64,000 nt of DNA from Candidatus Vesicomyidisocius sp. Pext_18_S21 (GTDB lineage Bacteria; Pseudomonadota; Gammaproteobacteria; PS1; Pseudothioglobaceae), in contig CP072535.1 of assembly GCA_021730165.1 (NCBI GenBank), positions 1 through 64,000 of the forward strand. The letters run 5' to 3'. The translations under genes and the position numbers were made by a program. Positions 50,807 to 60,343 of this stretch are shown piece after piece. Below the pieces are notes generated by a model. That model had not been told where the DNA came from. It saw nothing but the letters and a program-made list of their open reading frames with translations, and ran no database searches. How positions within the stretch are numbered: the stretch's first letter is position 1; each line of letters starts with the position of its first letter.

Positions 50807-51730
50807 ATGTCTAAGGTCTTTATTGTTTTTATCTTTTTATTTTTAAGTTCTTGTGTTAGTGAAACAGAACAAACTATTACTGGTACATCTATGGGTACTG
50901 ATTATAGTATCAAAGTTTTGAACACCCAAATATCAAAATTAATAATTGATAAACGTCTTAATGAAATTGAGAAAATATTTTCCACTTGGGATGAAGATTC
51001 CGAGCTTTCAAAATTAAACAGAGCACCAATTAATCAATGGATAAAGGTATCAGATGAGTTGTTTTTTGTTTTACTCCAAGCTAAAGAAATATATAAGCAA
51101 ACGCAAGGTTTTTTTGATCCTGGTATAGGTCGTTTAATTGATGTTTGGGGCTTTGGTGTTATTAAGACACAGGTAAAACCTAATCAGGAAAAGATAGCTA
51201 AAGCACTATCAATATCATCTATTAAATATGTACATTTAGTTGATTTACGAGTTAAAAAGCTAAAAGATATTTATATTAATTTATCTGCTATTGCTAAAGG
51301 TTATAGTGTAGATATTGTGGCAAATATGCTAATTCAGCAAGGACTTAAAAATTTTATAGTGGAAATTGGTGGTGAAGTAATGGCTCAAGGTCAGTGGACA
51401 GTTGGTATTGAAAAGCCTAATCATAGCCTGCCAATTGCTATTGAATTGAAAAATTTAGCTATTGCCACTTCAGGAGATTATCGTAATTATCTTGTTTGGC
51501 AAGAAAAAAAATATCAACATATTTTAAATCCCAATACAGGGTTACCTGCTAATACTGATTTAAGTTCTGTTAGTGTAATTCATGATAGCGCAATGATGGC
51601 AGATGCTTATGCAACTGCTATGATGGCAATGGGTAGTCAAAAAGCTAGAATATTAGCACAACAACTTAACTTATCAGTTGTGTTTATTTTAAATCAGTGG
51701 TATGATTTTGAAGTACTACAAATTCATTAA
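50807..51730 (+). CDS. apbE: FAD:protein FMN transferase
   Basis: ApbE attaches FMN covalently to threonines of Nqr/Rnf and related flavoproteins, in the periplasm. The 307-residue product has a lipoprotein signal (FLFLSSCVSE), TGTSMGTDYSIKV, the FAD site ATSGDYRNY, HILNPNTGLPANTD, and the metal-binding DSAMMADAYATAMMAMG. Length near family norm (about 330). Diverges from the mltB relic by 12 bp. No nqr/rnf genes in the window. Confidence 0.93.
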   Translation: MSKVFIVFIFLFLSSCVSETEQTITGTSMGTDYSIKVLNTQISKLIIDKRLNEIEKIFSTWDEDSELSKLNRAPINQWIKVSDELFFVLLQAKEIYKQTQGFFDPGIGRLIDVWGFGVIKTQVKPNQEKIAKALSISSIKYVHLVDLRVKKLKDIYINLSAIAKGYSVDIVANMLIQQGLKNFIVEIGGEVMAQGQWTVGIEKPNHSLPIAIELKNLAIATSGDYRNYLVWQEKKYQHILNPNTGLPANTDLSSVSVIHDSAMMADAYATAMMAMGSQKARILAQQLNLSVVFILNQWYDFEVLQIH

Positions 51731-52430
51731 AATATAACTCTTTATCATGGTGGTGTATTTACACTAAAACTTATCAGTATTTTTTTATGATTGATTAATA
51801 TAAAAATATATTTAGTCATATGCCATTTATAGAAGCGTTAAGGTTTAGAGCTTTAGTCGATTTAGTTAGTTATTTTTATTGAATATTAGTATTCATATTG
51901 TTATGATATTTATAACACCAGATTACATTGCATGATTCTATGGAATCTATTAGACATTGGTTAAATAATTTTAATCAAAAAATTTTTAATGAATATTTAA
52001 CATGGTTAAACTCTGGATTAGACAAGGTAAAAGAATTACAGATAATAGTTGATAATGCTAAAAAATTATAGAAACTTGGTAAGTAAATAGCTATCATCTT
52101 ATAAATAAGATTGTATTATCAATACAATTATGTAGTATATTATGCATATTCTATCAAAGTTTTATGCTATAAATAAAATATTTAATTAAGTTGATGGTTA
52201 AGACCTGAAAAATAGGATATTTACCTAAAATAAAAGAAATTGTATAACCTACCTAATTTAGTTGATGGGGTAAGTAAAAGTATTGCTATGTATGTGTACA
52301 TCATGCATTTGATGTGCTTGTATGTGGATAAATATCTGATTTAAGGAGTTGGAAGGATAAGTTGATTGTCTAAAATTTTTAGGTTAAAGATTAAAATTAT
52401 TGAAAAATTGAAATATCTAAGAGATCTGTA
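51731..52430. other. Large intergenic gap apbE-crcB (700 bp)
   Basis: No recognisable gene. A 43-codon frame (51940-52071) encodes MESIRHWLNNFNQKIFNEYL and a further lysine/leucine-rich stretch; no family match comes to mind and no ribosome-binding site is apparent, so it may be a relic. Two overlapping 7-bp-arm hairpins lie at 52096-52111 and 52110-52128. The size suggests a lost gene. Confidence 0.45.
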
Positions 52431-52823
52431 ATGAGTGGTTTATTCACAATTTTTATGATTGGTGTAGGTGCAACTATTGGTGCTAGTATGCGTTATTATT
52501 TAACCCAATTAATAAACGCTACACTTATATCTGACTTTCCTTATGGAACCTTAACTGTTAACATTTTAGGCTCGTTTTTAGCAGGTATATTGGTAGTTAT
52601 TATATTAGAAAGAGCTACTTTACATGATGCTTATCGGTTGATGTTGTTAATTGGTTTAACTGGGTCGCTAACAACTATGTCAACTTTATCTTTGGAATCT
52701 ATTGAAATGATTAGTTTTGGACGTTACGGTCAAGCGGGGTTTAACATCCTGCTTAATGTTGTTTTATCTCTATCTGCTACCGGTATAGGCGTGGCATTCT
52801 GCCGATATTTTTTGATTTCTTAG
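52431..52823 (+). CDS. crcB: CrcB/Fluc-type fluoride channel
   Basis: Small dual-topology fluoride exporter. The 130-residue protein has four hydrophobic helices, GASMRYYLTQ (conserved Arg), GTLTVNILGSFLAG (conserved Asn) and GLTGSLTTMSTLSLE. In the last motif the family's TTFSTF phenylalanines are Met and Leu. No fluoride riboswitch motif is evident upstream. Its stop overlaps that of gshB by 4 nt tail-to-tail. Confidence 0.88.
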   Translation: MSGLFTIFMIGVGATIGASMRYYLTQLINATLISDFPYGTLTVNILGSFLAGILVVIILERATLHDAYRLMLLIGLTGSLTTMSTLSLESIEMISFGRYGQAGFNILLNVVLSLSATGIGVAFCRYFLIS

Positions 52824-53782
52824 TAATGACTAATGTTAATCTTTTGTTCGATAACATCAAATAATTCACCTGCAATATTAAGATTAAACTGTTTGTCTAA
52901 TTCACGAATACAGGTTGGACTGGTGACGTTAATTTCAGTAATATAATCACCAATTACGTCTAGTCCAACAAATATTAAGCCTTTAGCTTTAAGAGTTGGA
53001 GAGATTTGTTTGCATAAATAATAATCATGTTTGCTTAAGGGTTGTCCAATACCAATTGCACCTGCTGCTAAGTTACCTTTAAAGTTACCTTTTGCGGGAA
53101 TACGGGCAAGTGCATAATCAACCGGTTTACCATTAATCAATAAAATACGTTTGTCACCTTTGACAATATCAGGTAAAAATTCTTGTACCATAATTGGTTT
53201 TTTACCATTGCTTGTTAGTCTTTTTAGTACTATATCTATTTTTATATCGTCTATTTTAAATTTAAAAATATCATGTCCTCCCATGCCATCAAGTGGTTTA
53301 ATAATAGCAGTATTTTGTATTTTGATAAAGGTTTTGATTTGCATTTGATTACTACTGATTAGTGTTTTTGGTATACAATGCGGGAAATTTAGGGCAAATA
53401 GTTTTTCATTGGCATCTCGTAAAGATTGTGGTTTATTAATGATTAATGTATTTTTGTTTTCAGATTGTTCTAATAAATAAGTTGCATAAATATAATTCAT
53501 ATCAAATGGAGGGTCTTTACGCATTAGAATAACGTTAAATTCATTAAGTACCATTATTGTATTTTTTTCTTTTTCGAACCAATGATTAAGATTATCATTA
53601 ACTGTAGTTTTTGCACAATTAGCAAATACTGATCCATCTTGAGCAAATAGATCACAAGTATTAAAAGTGTAAATCTCCCAGCCTCGTTTTGATGCCTCTA
53701 GCATCATAGCCAAGGAAGAATCTTTTTTTGGATTAATAGTGTTGATATTATCCATCAATACAGCAATTTTTATTTTTTTCAT
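52820..53782 (-). CDS. gshB: Glutathione synthetase
   Basis: ATP-grasp ligase joining gamma-glutamylcysteine and glycine. From ATG 53782 the protein has 320 residues (E. coli 316): IAVLMDNINTINPKKDSSLAM, RKDPPFDMNYIYATYLLE, IIKPLDGMGGHDIF, VQEFLPDIVKGDKRILLING, GLDVIGDYITEINVTSPTCIRE. A longer reading frame to 53857 would run through the tRNA gene and is rejected. gshA is not in the window. Confidence 0.96.
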   Translation of the reverse strand: MKKIKIAVLMDNINTINPKKDSSLAMMLEASKRGWEIYTFNTCDLFAQDGSVFANCAKTTVNDNLNHWFEKEKNTIMVLNEFNVILMRKDPPFDMNYIYATYLLEQSENKNTLIINKPQSLRDANEKLFALNFPHCIPKTLISSNQMQIKTFIKIQNTAIIKPLDGMGGHDIFKFKIDDIKIDIVLKRLTSNGKKPIMVQEFLPDIVKGDKRILLINGKPVDYALARIPAKGNFKGNLAAGAIGIGQPLSKHDYYLCKQISPTLKAKGLIFVGLDVIGDYITEINVTSPTCIRELDKQFNLNIAGELFDVIEQKINISHY

Positions 53783-53820
53783 AATTCTTAGTATTATAGT
53801 GTATAATTCACACCCTTTAG

Positions 53821-53897
<77 letters not shown>

Positions 53898-53940
53898 GTT
53901 AAGTACTTTTTTATTAAAAAAGTTAATAAAAAAGTTGATT

Positions 53941-53966
53941 AAGACCCCCATTTATAGGGGTTTTTT
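53941..53966 (+). terminator. Intrinsic terminator after tRNA-fMet
   Basis: ACCCC (53944-53948) pairs with GGGGT (53957-53961), loop of 8, followed by a run of T to 53966. The one canonical hairpin-plus-U-tract terminator seen. It could attenuate readthrough from metY into rimP-nusA, as this operon is known to be controlled in E. coli. Confidence 0.8.
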
Positions 53967-54001
53967 GTTATGGATAGAAAGATAAAATTAATAGATAATA
54001 T

Positions 54002-54463
54002 ATGACAAGAGTAACTGACAAAATTACCCATTTAATTGAGCCTGTTATTGAAGTTATGGGTTATGAATTGGTGGGGATTGAATATGTCGCTAGTGGTAAA
54101 CATAGTATCTTGAGAATTTTTATTGATACAAATAAAAGTATTAGTGTTAATGATTGTGAAATAGTCTCTCGTCAATTGAGTAGTATTTTTGATATAGAAG
54201 AGCCGATTAGTGGCCAATACAATTTGGAGGTTTCATCTCCTGGTATTGAGCGCCCATTATTTCATAAGGGGCATTATCAGCGTTTTTTAGGCTTTAATGT
54301 TAAGTTACATATGTTTAAGCCAATTAGTGGCCAAAGTAATTTTTTTGGTGTTATTGGTAGTGTTGGTGAGATTAACAATACGATTGAGTTGATTGGTGAA
54401 TTAGGAACAATTATTTTGGATATTGATTTGATTAAAAAAGCAAATTTAGTGGTTGATTTTTAA
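54002..54463 (+). CDS. rimP: Ribosome maturation factor RimP
   Basis: Assists 30S subunit assembly. The 153-residue product has the two-domain RimP layout: LIEPVIEVMGYELVGIEYV, LRIFIDTNKSISVNDCEIVSRQLSSIFD, then YNLEVSSPGIERPLF and a C-terminal SH3-like domain. Length matches E. coli YhbC (150). First protein gene of the rimP-nusA-infB operon; 40 bp before nusA. Confidence 0.95.
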   Translation: MTRVTDKITHLIEPVIEVMGYELVGIEYVASGKHSILRIFIDTNKSISVNDCEIVSRQLSSIFDIEEPISGQYNLEVSSPGIERPLFHKGHYQRFLGFNVKLHMFKPISGQSNFFGVIGSVGEINNTIELIGELGTIILDIDLIKKANLVVDF

Positions 54464-54503
54464 GCTCAATTAGGTAACTTGGGTAATGTAGGAGAATAAA
54501 GAA

Positions 54504-55979
54504 ATGGACGGTAAAGAATTATTTTTAATGGTTGAGGCGATTTCAAACGAGAAAAATATCTCTAAAGAAGAGGTGCTTGAGTCGTTAGAAAAAGCATTAG
54601 CTATTGCGACAAAAAAACGAAATAATATTGATGCATATGTTGAAATTAATAGACAAACAGGTGAGTTTTTAACCTTTAGACAGTGGATGGTTGTGGCAGA
54701 TGGTGAGTTATTTGTTGATGATGATGGCACTGAGTTTGATTTAGAATTACATATTTATGAAAAAGACACGGATGGTTTAGTGGTTAATGATTATATGCGT
54801 AAGCCAATTGAAACACAAGAGTTTGGCCGTATTGCGGCACAAATTGTTAAGCAAGTAATTATTCAGAAGGTTCGTGAAGCAGAAAGAGAAGTGATTGTTA
54901 ATGATTACTCCTCACGAATTGGCGAGGTTATTATGGTTACGGTTAAACGTGTTGATAGAGGTAATATTTATGTTGATATGGGCGGTGTTGATGGCATGAT
55001 TCCTAAATTTGACTTGATTCCTAATGAGTCAGTACGTAAAAATGACCGTTTAAGAGCTTATATTAAAGAGGTAAAGTCTTCTATTCGTGGTGTTCAAATT
55101 TTTCTATCACGTAGTGTGTCTGAAATGATGATTGAGTTATTCAAAATGGAAGTGCCGGAAATTTCTGCAGGTGTGATTGAAATTATGGGTGGTAGTAGAG
55201 ATCCAGGTTTGCGTTCTAAACTAGCAGTTAGAGCTAAAGATAAACGTGTAGATCCAATTGGTTCTTGTATCGGTATGCGTGGTGCGCGTGTTCAGGCAGT
55301 ATCGAATGAGCTAAATGCTGAGCGTGTTGATATTATTCTTTGGGATGAAGATCCTGCACAATTTGTTATTAATGCAATGGCACCTGCTGAGGTGAGTTCA
55401 ATTATTGTTGATGAAAATAAACACTCAATGGATATTGCAGTTGAGGATGAGCAATTAGCATTAGCTATTGGTCGTGGGGGTCAAAATATTAAGCTTGCTT
55501 CTCGTTTGACTGGTTGGAAATTAAATGTGATGTCAACAATTCAAGCTGATGAAGAGCAAGTACAGGAGATGCAAAAAATTAGCGATAAGCTTGCTGATCA
55601 ATTAGGTGTTGATTCTGAAGTGGCTGATGTATTGATTGAAGAAGGGTTTGATAGTGTGGATGAGTTAGTTGATGCAGATGCTCAAGTTTTAGGAAAAATA
55701 GAAGAATTTGACGCATCAATGGTTGAAGAACTTCAAGAGCGTGCATCAGATGCACAATTAGTACAAGCTTTGGGAGATGCAGAAGCTTCTGCAATACTTA
55801 TGAGTGTTGAAGGTGTTAATGAGGATTTGGCAAGTGTATTAATTGAAGTAGATATTTTTACTGTTGATAATTTAGCGGAGTTGTCTATTGATGAATTACT
55901 GGATATCCAAGATATGGATATTGAAATAGCATCAAGTATTATCATGACCGCAAGAGAAAATGAAGGATGGTTTGATTAA
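54504..55979 (+). CDS. nusA: Transcription elongation/termination factor NusA
   Basis: Binds RNA polymerase and RNA; acts in pausing, termination and antitermination. The 491-residue product has the N-terminal domain, an S1 domain (GEVIMVTVKRVDRGNIYVDMGGVDG, about 136-160), KH1/KH2 (RDPGLRSKLAVRAKDKRVDPIGSCIGMRGAR and AIGRGGQNIKLASRLTGW), and two C-terminal acidic repeats (from about 360) as in gammaproteobacterial NusA (E. coli 495). GGAG precedes the ATG. Confidence 0.97.
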   Translation: MDGKELFLMVEAISNEKNISKEEVLESLEKALAIATKKRNNIDAYVEINRQTGEFLTFRQWMVVADGELFVDDDGTEFDLELHIYEKDTDGLVVNDYMRKPIETQEFGRIAAQIVKQVIIQKVREAEREVIVNDYSSRIGEVIMVTVKRVDRGNIYVDMGGVDGMIPKFDLIPNESVRKNDRLRAYIKEVKSSIRGVQIFLSRSVSEMMIELFKMEVPEISAGVIEIMGGSRDPGLRSKLAVRAKDKRVDPIGSCIGMRGARVQAVSNELNAERVDIILWDEDPAQFVINAMAPAEVSSIIVDENKHSMDIAVEDEQLALAIGRGGQNIKLASRLTGWKLNVMSTIQADEEQVQEMQKISDKLADQLGVDSEVADVLIEEGFDSVDELVDADAQVLGKIEEFDASMVEELQERASDAQLVQALGDAEASAILMSVEGVNEDLASVLIEVDIFTVDNLAELSIDELLDIQDMDIEIASSIIMTARENEGWFD

Positions 55980-56033
55980 TTAAGAATGAGAATTTATTTT
56001 AAGTTAATAATTATAAAAAAATAGGCAAGTATT

Positions 56034-58481
56034 ATGGCACACACGGTTCAAACACTCTCTAAATTATTGAAAAAGACGCCTGATGAGGTAGTTACAATTC
56101 TAGCGAATGCTGGTGTTGATGGTAAAAATTCAGACTCTGTTATTTCAGCAGAAGAAAGAAAAATATTAATGAGTAGTCTTTCAAAGCGTCCAATTAGAAG
56201 ATCTAGCATATCTGTGTTTCGTAAAGCAGGTACTAAGCCTAATACCGTTTCAGTGAGTGATGTTAAAGTAAAAGTTAGATCAAAACGCTTGACACAGCCA
56301 ATTACAATGATTGATGAACAGTCTAAAATTGTTGCTAACGAAATGGCTAGAGCTGCTCTAGTTGCCTTGGATGCTGGTCGTAATGCAGATGAGATATTAT
56401 CGGCCCAAGATGCTAGACGTTTGGAAATGGTGCGTTTGCAAAAAGCTCAAGTAGAAGTGTTAGAGATCCAGAAAGAAACTATTAAAAAAGTGCAAGAAAA
56501 GGAAGCTGAAAAGAAAGTTGAAAAACTAAAAACGGTAGACAATCCTAAAGAAGGTAATAAACCTAAACGCTTACGTAATACTTCTAGTAATAATAATACT
56601 CGTAAGCAACTTCATGTCGCTAGACATAATCCCAATCGAAAATTAAAGAAAAAAGATAGAACACATTTGTCACAAAAAATACAAGCAGAACAAGCGCAAC
56701 ATGCTTTCCAAAAACCTGTTGAAAAAGTAATTCATGAAGTTTCTATTACTGGGAATATCAAGGTAACTGAACTTGCACAAAAGATGACTACTAAAGCTGG
56801 TGAAGTGCTTAAAGTGTTAATGAGTATGGGTGTTATGGTGACGTTGAATGATGTAATTGACCAAGATACTGCTATGTTAGTTGTAGAAGAAATGGGCCAT
56901 AAAGGTATTATTAGTGTTGAAGAAACCATTGAAGATGTATTATTTGAACAGTTAAAATCTAACGAGCATGAAAGTGCTAGACCGCCTATTGTAACTATTA
57001 TGGGTCATGTTGATCATGGTAAGACCTCACTTCTAGATTATATTCGTCAAACAAAAGTAGCACATGGTGAAGTTGGCGGGATTACACAACATATTGGCGC
57101 TTATCAAGTTCAGTCAAATGGTAATATTATTACTTTTATTGACACACCAGGACACGCGGCATTTTCAAAAATGCGTTTTCGGGGTGCTAATGTGACCGAT
57201 ATTGTTATTTTAGTGGTAGCTGCTGATGATGGTGTGATGCCACAGACGATCGAGTCTATCAAACATACACAAATTGTTGGCGTGCCTATGATTGTTGCAA
57301 TTAATAAGATAGATAAAGAAGGAACGGATGTTGATAAAATTAAGCAAGTTCTTTCAACATATGATGTGATCTCTGAAGATTGGGGTGGTGATGTGATAAT
57401 GGTTCCTGTATCAGCTCATACTGGTGAAGGTGTGGATGCTTTATTAGATGCTATTTCACTCACTGCCGAGATTTTAGAATTCTCGGCAGTGAGTGAAGGT
57501 CCAGCACATGGTACTGTACTAGAAGCACGTCTTGAAAAAGGCCGTGGTAAGGTGACTACTATTTTAGTGCAATCAGGTACATTGAATAAAGGAGATATTA
57601 TGATTGCTGGATTCGAATATGGCAAAGTTAAACAAATTGTGGATGATAAAGGTAAAATACTTAAATTAGCTATGCCATCAATGCCTGTAGAGGTGTTAGG
57701 TTTGTCTGGTGTGCCTAACTCCGGTGATGAAGTAATAGTTGTAGATAGTGAGAGAAAGGCTCGTGAGGTGGCTGATTTCAGAAAATCTAAAGACCGTGAA
57801 GTGCAGTTGCAGAAACAGCAAGCATCGAAAATGGAAAATTTTCTAATGAAAATGGAAAAAGGTGATATTTCAACCGTTAATGTATTGCTTAAAGCGGATG
57901 TTAGAGGTTCAGCGCAAGCATTAATTGAAGCCTTAGAAGAATTATCAACGGATGAGGTTAGAGTAAAAGTGGTGTCAAGCGGTGTTGGCGGTATTAATAA
58001 TACTGATATTACATTAGCAGCAACTTCTAGTGCTTTAGTACTTGGTTTTAATGTACGTGCTGATGCTGTTGCACGTAAAACAGCTGACAATGAAGGTGTT
58101 CGTGTTGAATATTACTCAATTATCTATAACTTAATTAATGATGTTAAAGCTATTATGAGTGGTTTACTCAGCCCAGAATTAAGTGAAAATATTATTGGTA
58201 TTGCTTCTGTTAAAAATATATTTAAATCTCAAAAAATGGGTGATATTGCTGGGTGTATGGTGGATGAAGGTATGGTTAAACGTGATAGCCTAATTCGAGT
58301 ATTACGTGATAGTGTAGTTATCTTTGATGGTAAACTGGAATCATTAAGACGTTTTAAAGATGATGTTAATGAAGTTAAGTCAGGTACTGAATGTGGTATT
58401 GGTGTACTTAATTATACAGATGTTCAGCCAGGTGATCAAATAGAAATCTTTGAACGTGTTGAAAGGGCACGTATACTTTAG
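56034..58481 (+). CDS. infB: Translation initiation factor IF-2
   Basis: GTPase that brings initiator tRNA to the 30S subunit. The 815-residue product has an N-terminal IF2_N segment, a lysine/glutamate-rich linker (about 130-235), G1 GHVDHGKT (about 325-332), [13 protein letters not shown], and C-terminal domains ending [16 protein letters not shown]. Somewhat shorter than E. coli IF2-alpha (890) through the linker. AGGCAAG precedes the ATG. A 17-bp-arm inverted repeat lies within domain G/II. Confidence 0.97.
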   Translation: MAHTVQTLSKLLKKTPDEVVTILANAGVDGKNSDSVISAEERKILMSSLSKRPIRRSSISVFRKAGTKPNTVSVSDVKVKVRSKRLTQPITMIDEQSKIVANEMARAALVALDAGRNADEILSAQDARRLEMVRLQKAQVEVLEIQKETIKKVQEKEAEKKVEKLKTVDNPKEGNKPKRLRNTSSNNNTRKQLHVARHNPNRKLKKKDRTHLSQKIQAEQAQHAFQKPVEKVIHEVSITGNIKVTELAQKMTTKAGEVLKVLMSMGVMVTLNDVIDQDTAMLVVEEMGHKGIISVEETIEDVLFEQLKSNEHESARPPIVTIMGHVDHGKTSLLDYIRQTKVAHGEVGGITQHIGAYQVQSNGNIITFIDTPGHAAFSKMRFRGANVTDIVILVVAADDGVMPQTIESIKHTQIVGVPMIVAINKIDKEGTDVDKIKQVLSTYDVISEDWGGDVIMVPVSAHTGEGVDALLDAISLTAEILEFSAVSEGPAHGTVLEARLEKGRGKVTTILVQSGTLNKGDIMIAGFEYGKVKQIVDDKGKILKLAMPSMPVEVLGLSGVPNSGDEVIVVDSERKAREVADFRKSKDREVQLQKQQASKMENFLMKMEKGDISTVNVLLKADVRGSAQALIEALEELSTDEVRVKVVSSGVGGINNTDITLAATSSALVLGFNVRADAVARKTADNEGVRVEYYSIIYNLINDVKAIMSGLLSPELSENIIGIASVKNIFKSQKMGDIAGCMVDEGMVKRDSLIRVLRDSVVIFDGKLESLRRFKDDVNEVKSGTECGIGVLNYTDVQPGDQIEIFERVERARIL
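57455..57497. repeat. Inverted repeat with 17-bp arms inside infB
   Basis: TTCACTCACTGCCGAGA (57455-57471) and TCTCGGCAGTGAGTGAA (57481-57497) are perfect complements around TTTTAGAAT. It encodes about residues 475-488 ([15 protein letters not shown]) at the end of the G domain, where E. coli IF2 has LLLQAEVLELKAV, so the protein is conserved around it. Strong predicted mRNA hairpin; GC-rich for this genome. Confidence 0.95.
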
Positions 58482-58493
58482 GTTTTGATATAA

Positions 58494-58832
58494 GTGTTAG
58501 AACAAACCTCTTATAGAGTTGAAAGAATTAACGAACTGATTCGTCGTGAATTGACGTTATTGTTAAGAACTTCTATTAAAGACCCAAGATTGCGTGACGT
58601 GATAATTACTGATGTACTAATAAGTCGTGATTTAAGTAGTGCTAAGGTTTTTTATACGGTTATTAAAGAAGATAAAAAAATGATTGAATCACTACTTGAT
58701 AAAGCCAATGGCTTTTTTCGTATACATTTATCTAAAACAATTGATCTTCGTCATACACCTGTACTTAGGTTTATCTTTGACTCTGCGCCTAATACAGGTG
58801 CAAGAATTGAACAATTACTATCTAAATTGTAA
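58494..58832 (+). CDS. rbfA: 30S ribosome-binding factor RbfA
   Basis: Cold-shock factor for 16S 5'-end maturation. The 112-residue product has a KH-like fold with RVERINELIRRELTLLL, DPRLRDVIITDVLISRDLSSAKVF and TPVLRFIFD. Starts with GTG 12 bp after infB; the ATG alternative is absent near the N-terminus. Length slightly below E. coli (133) from a shorter tail. Conserved infB-rbfA-truB order. Confidence 0.94.
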   Translation: MLEQTSYRVERINELIRRELTLLLRTSIKDPRLRDVIITDVLISRDLSSAKVFYTVIKEDKKMIESLLDKANGFFRIHLSKTIDLRHTPVLRFIFDSAPNTGARIEQLLSKL

Positions 58833-58854
58833 AAGATTATTATATTAATATTAC

Positions 58855-59763
58855 ATGTTAAAGCGCAACCTAAAAGGTAGAAATATTAATGGTATTGTTT
58901 TATTAGATAAAGATATTGGGTTAAGTTCTAACGCTGCCTTACAAAAGGTAAAACGACTTTTTTTTGCTAAAAAGGCTGGACATACAGGCGCACTAGATTT
59001 TTCGGCTAGTGGTATTTTGCCAATTTGCTTAGGACAAGCTACTAAAATTGCACAGTTTTTACTAGAAGATGATAAACGTTATTTTGTACGTGGTAAATTG
59101 GGGCAAGTAACTGATACTGGTGATTGCGAAGGTAGCATTATCAAAACCCAACCTTTTGAACATTTAAGTGATAGTGAAATTACTGAGGTAACTGCAAGTT
59201 TTAAAGGTAATATTTTTCAGATTCCTCCTATGTACTCAGCACTTAAAAGAGATGGACAACCATTGTATAAGCTTGCTAGACAAGGTATAGAAGTAGAAAG
59301 AGAGCCTCGTCTAGTTACCATTTATAAAATTATCTATCTTGGGTATAAAAACGGAATAATTTCACTTGAAGTAACGTGTTCTAAAGGTACTTATATTCGT
59401 ACTTTGATAGAAGATATTGGAAAAAATTTGAGTTGTGGTGCTCATGTTGTTGAGCTTAGACGTACAGGTTTTGCACATATTGACATCAAGCAAACCTTGA
59501 CATTTTCTGAACTTGAAATTTTGGCATCTAATGATTATCAAGCATTGGATGAAAAAATACTTGCCAGTGAAGATATGTTATTAAACCTTGAAGATGTTTA
59601 TCTGAGCAAGGTTCAAAGTGTGGATATAAAATTTGGTAGAGAAATTCAGACAGATAAGCAAGGATTGCTTAAAGTAAAGTTATTTAATGAGAAAAAACAA
59701 TTTTTGGGTATTGGACAATGTCAAGTAAATGGAATAATTTTACCAAAAAAAATATTTGTATGA
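58855..59763 (+). CDS. truB: tRNA pseudouridine-55 synthase TruB
   Basis: Makes pseudouridine 55 in the T loop of tRNAs. The 302-residue product has GIVLLDKDIGLSSNAALQKVK, the catalytic aspartate in GHTGALDFSASGILPICLG, FKGNIFQIPPMYSALKRDGQPLYKLAR and the C-terminal CSKGTYIRTLIEDIG. Length typical (314). Last gene of the operon; rpsO, usually next, is not found here. Confidence 0.95.
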   Translation: MLKRNLKGRNINGIVLLDKDIGLSSNAALQKVKRLFFAKKAGHTGALDFSASGILPICLGQATKIAQFLLEDDKRYFVRGKLGQVTDTGDCEGSIIKTQPFEHLSDSEITEVTASFKGNIFQIPPMYSALKRDGQPLYKLARQGIEVEREPRLVTIYKIIYLGYKNGIISLEVTCSKGTYIRTLIEDIGKNLSCGAHVVELRRTGFAHIDIKQTLTFSELEILASNDYQALDEKILASEDMLLNLEDVYLSKVQSVDIKFGREIQTDKQGLLKVKLFNEKKQFLGIGQCQVNGIILPKKIFV

Positions 59764-60337
59764 GCAAAAAAAGATGTACTAGTTGGATGGTGCTTTAATA
59801 ACAGTTCAATGTACACTATCAAGTGCGATAAAAGTTTGCATGAAAGTTTTATAATTATGAATAAACTTTTAATATTGCAGATGACTTATTTGGATAAGTT
59901 ATTCTATAGTTAACTATTTTTATTGACTAAAATAGGTATATATTGTTTGTTAATTGAGTTACATTATTATTGTATTGTTATTTAATCTTTTTAAGACCGA
60001 GATGAATTTTAGCAATTTATTTGTTAAAGTATAGATATATAGGATTAGTTTTGATAAAAAGGATAAATTTATTAAATATATTTACTCAATGTTTAAAAAA
60101 ATATCAAATTTTTGTCTTGCTCTCAAAAAGATTATCAAAAGTATTTGCTATATAGCAAATAAAAAAATATAACAGTTATCATATGATATTAATTTGTATT
60201 GCATTTTGCAAAATATTTTAATAAAAATACTATCTTAAATGGGTTATTATTTATAATAACATATAATTTTATATCAGTGTTGTTTAATGATTATGATATA
60301 TATTATAGTATAAAAAATTTAAGTAATTTATTACGGA
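59764..60337. other. Large intergenic gap truB-purD (574 bp)
   Basis: No gene recognised. Several inverted repeats: AAAGTTT/AAACTTT (59843-59849/59873-59879), a 12-bp palindrome ATAGTTAACTAT (59906-59917) and a 20-bp perfect palindrome (60142-60161). The purD promoter should be near its right end. The expected rpsO is not present. Confidence 0.5.
60142..60161. repeat. 20-bp perfect palindrome in truB-purD gap
   Basis: TATTTGCTAT followed directly by ATAGCAAATA. Intergenic, about 180 bp before purD; could be an operator or a leftover 3' hairpin. An A-tract follows on the plus strand. Confidence 0.7.
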
Positions 60338-60343
60338 GTGCTT

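Noticed and set aside
52260-52430. Fluoride riboswitch before crcB
   Set aside because: No match to the conserved GGNGAUGG/CGCC arrangement was seen in the leader.
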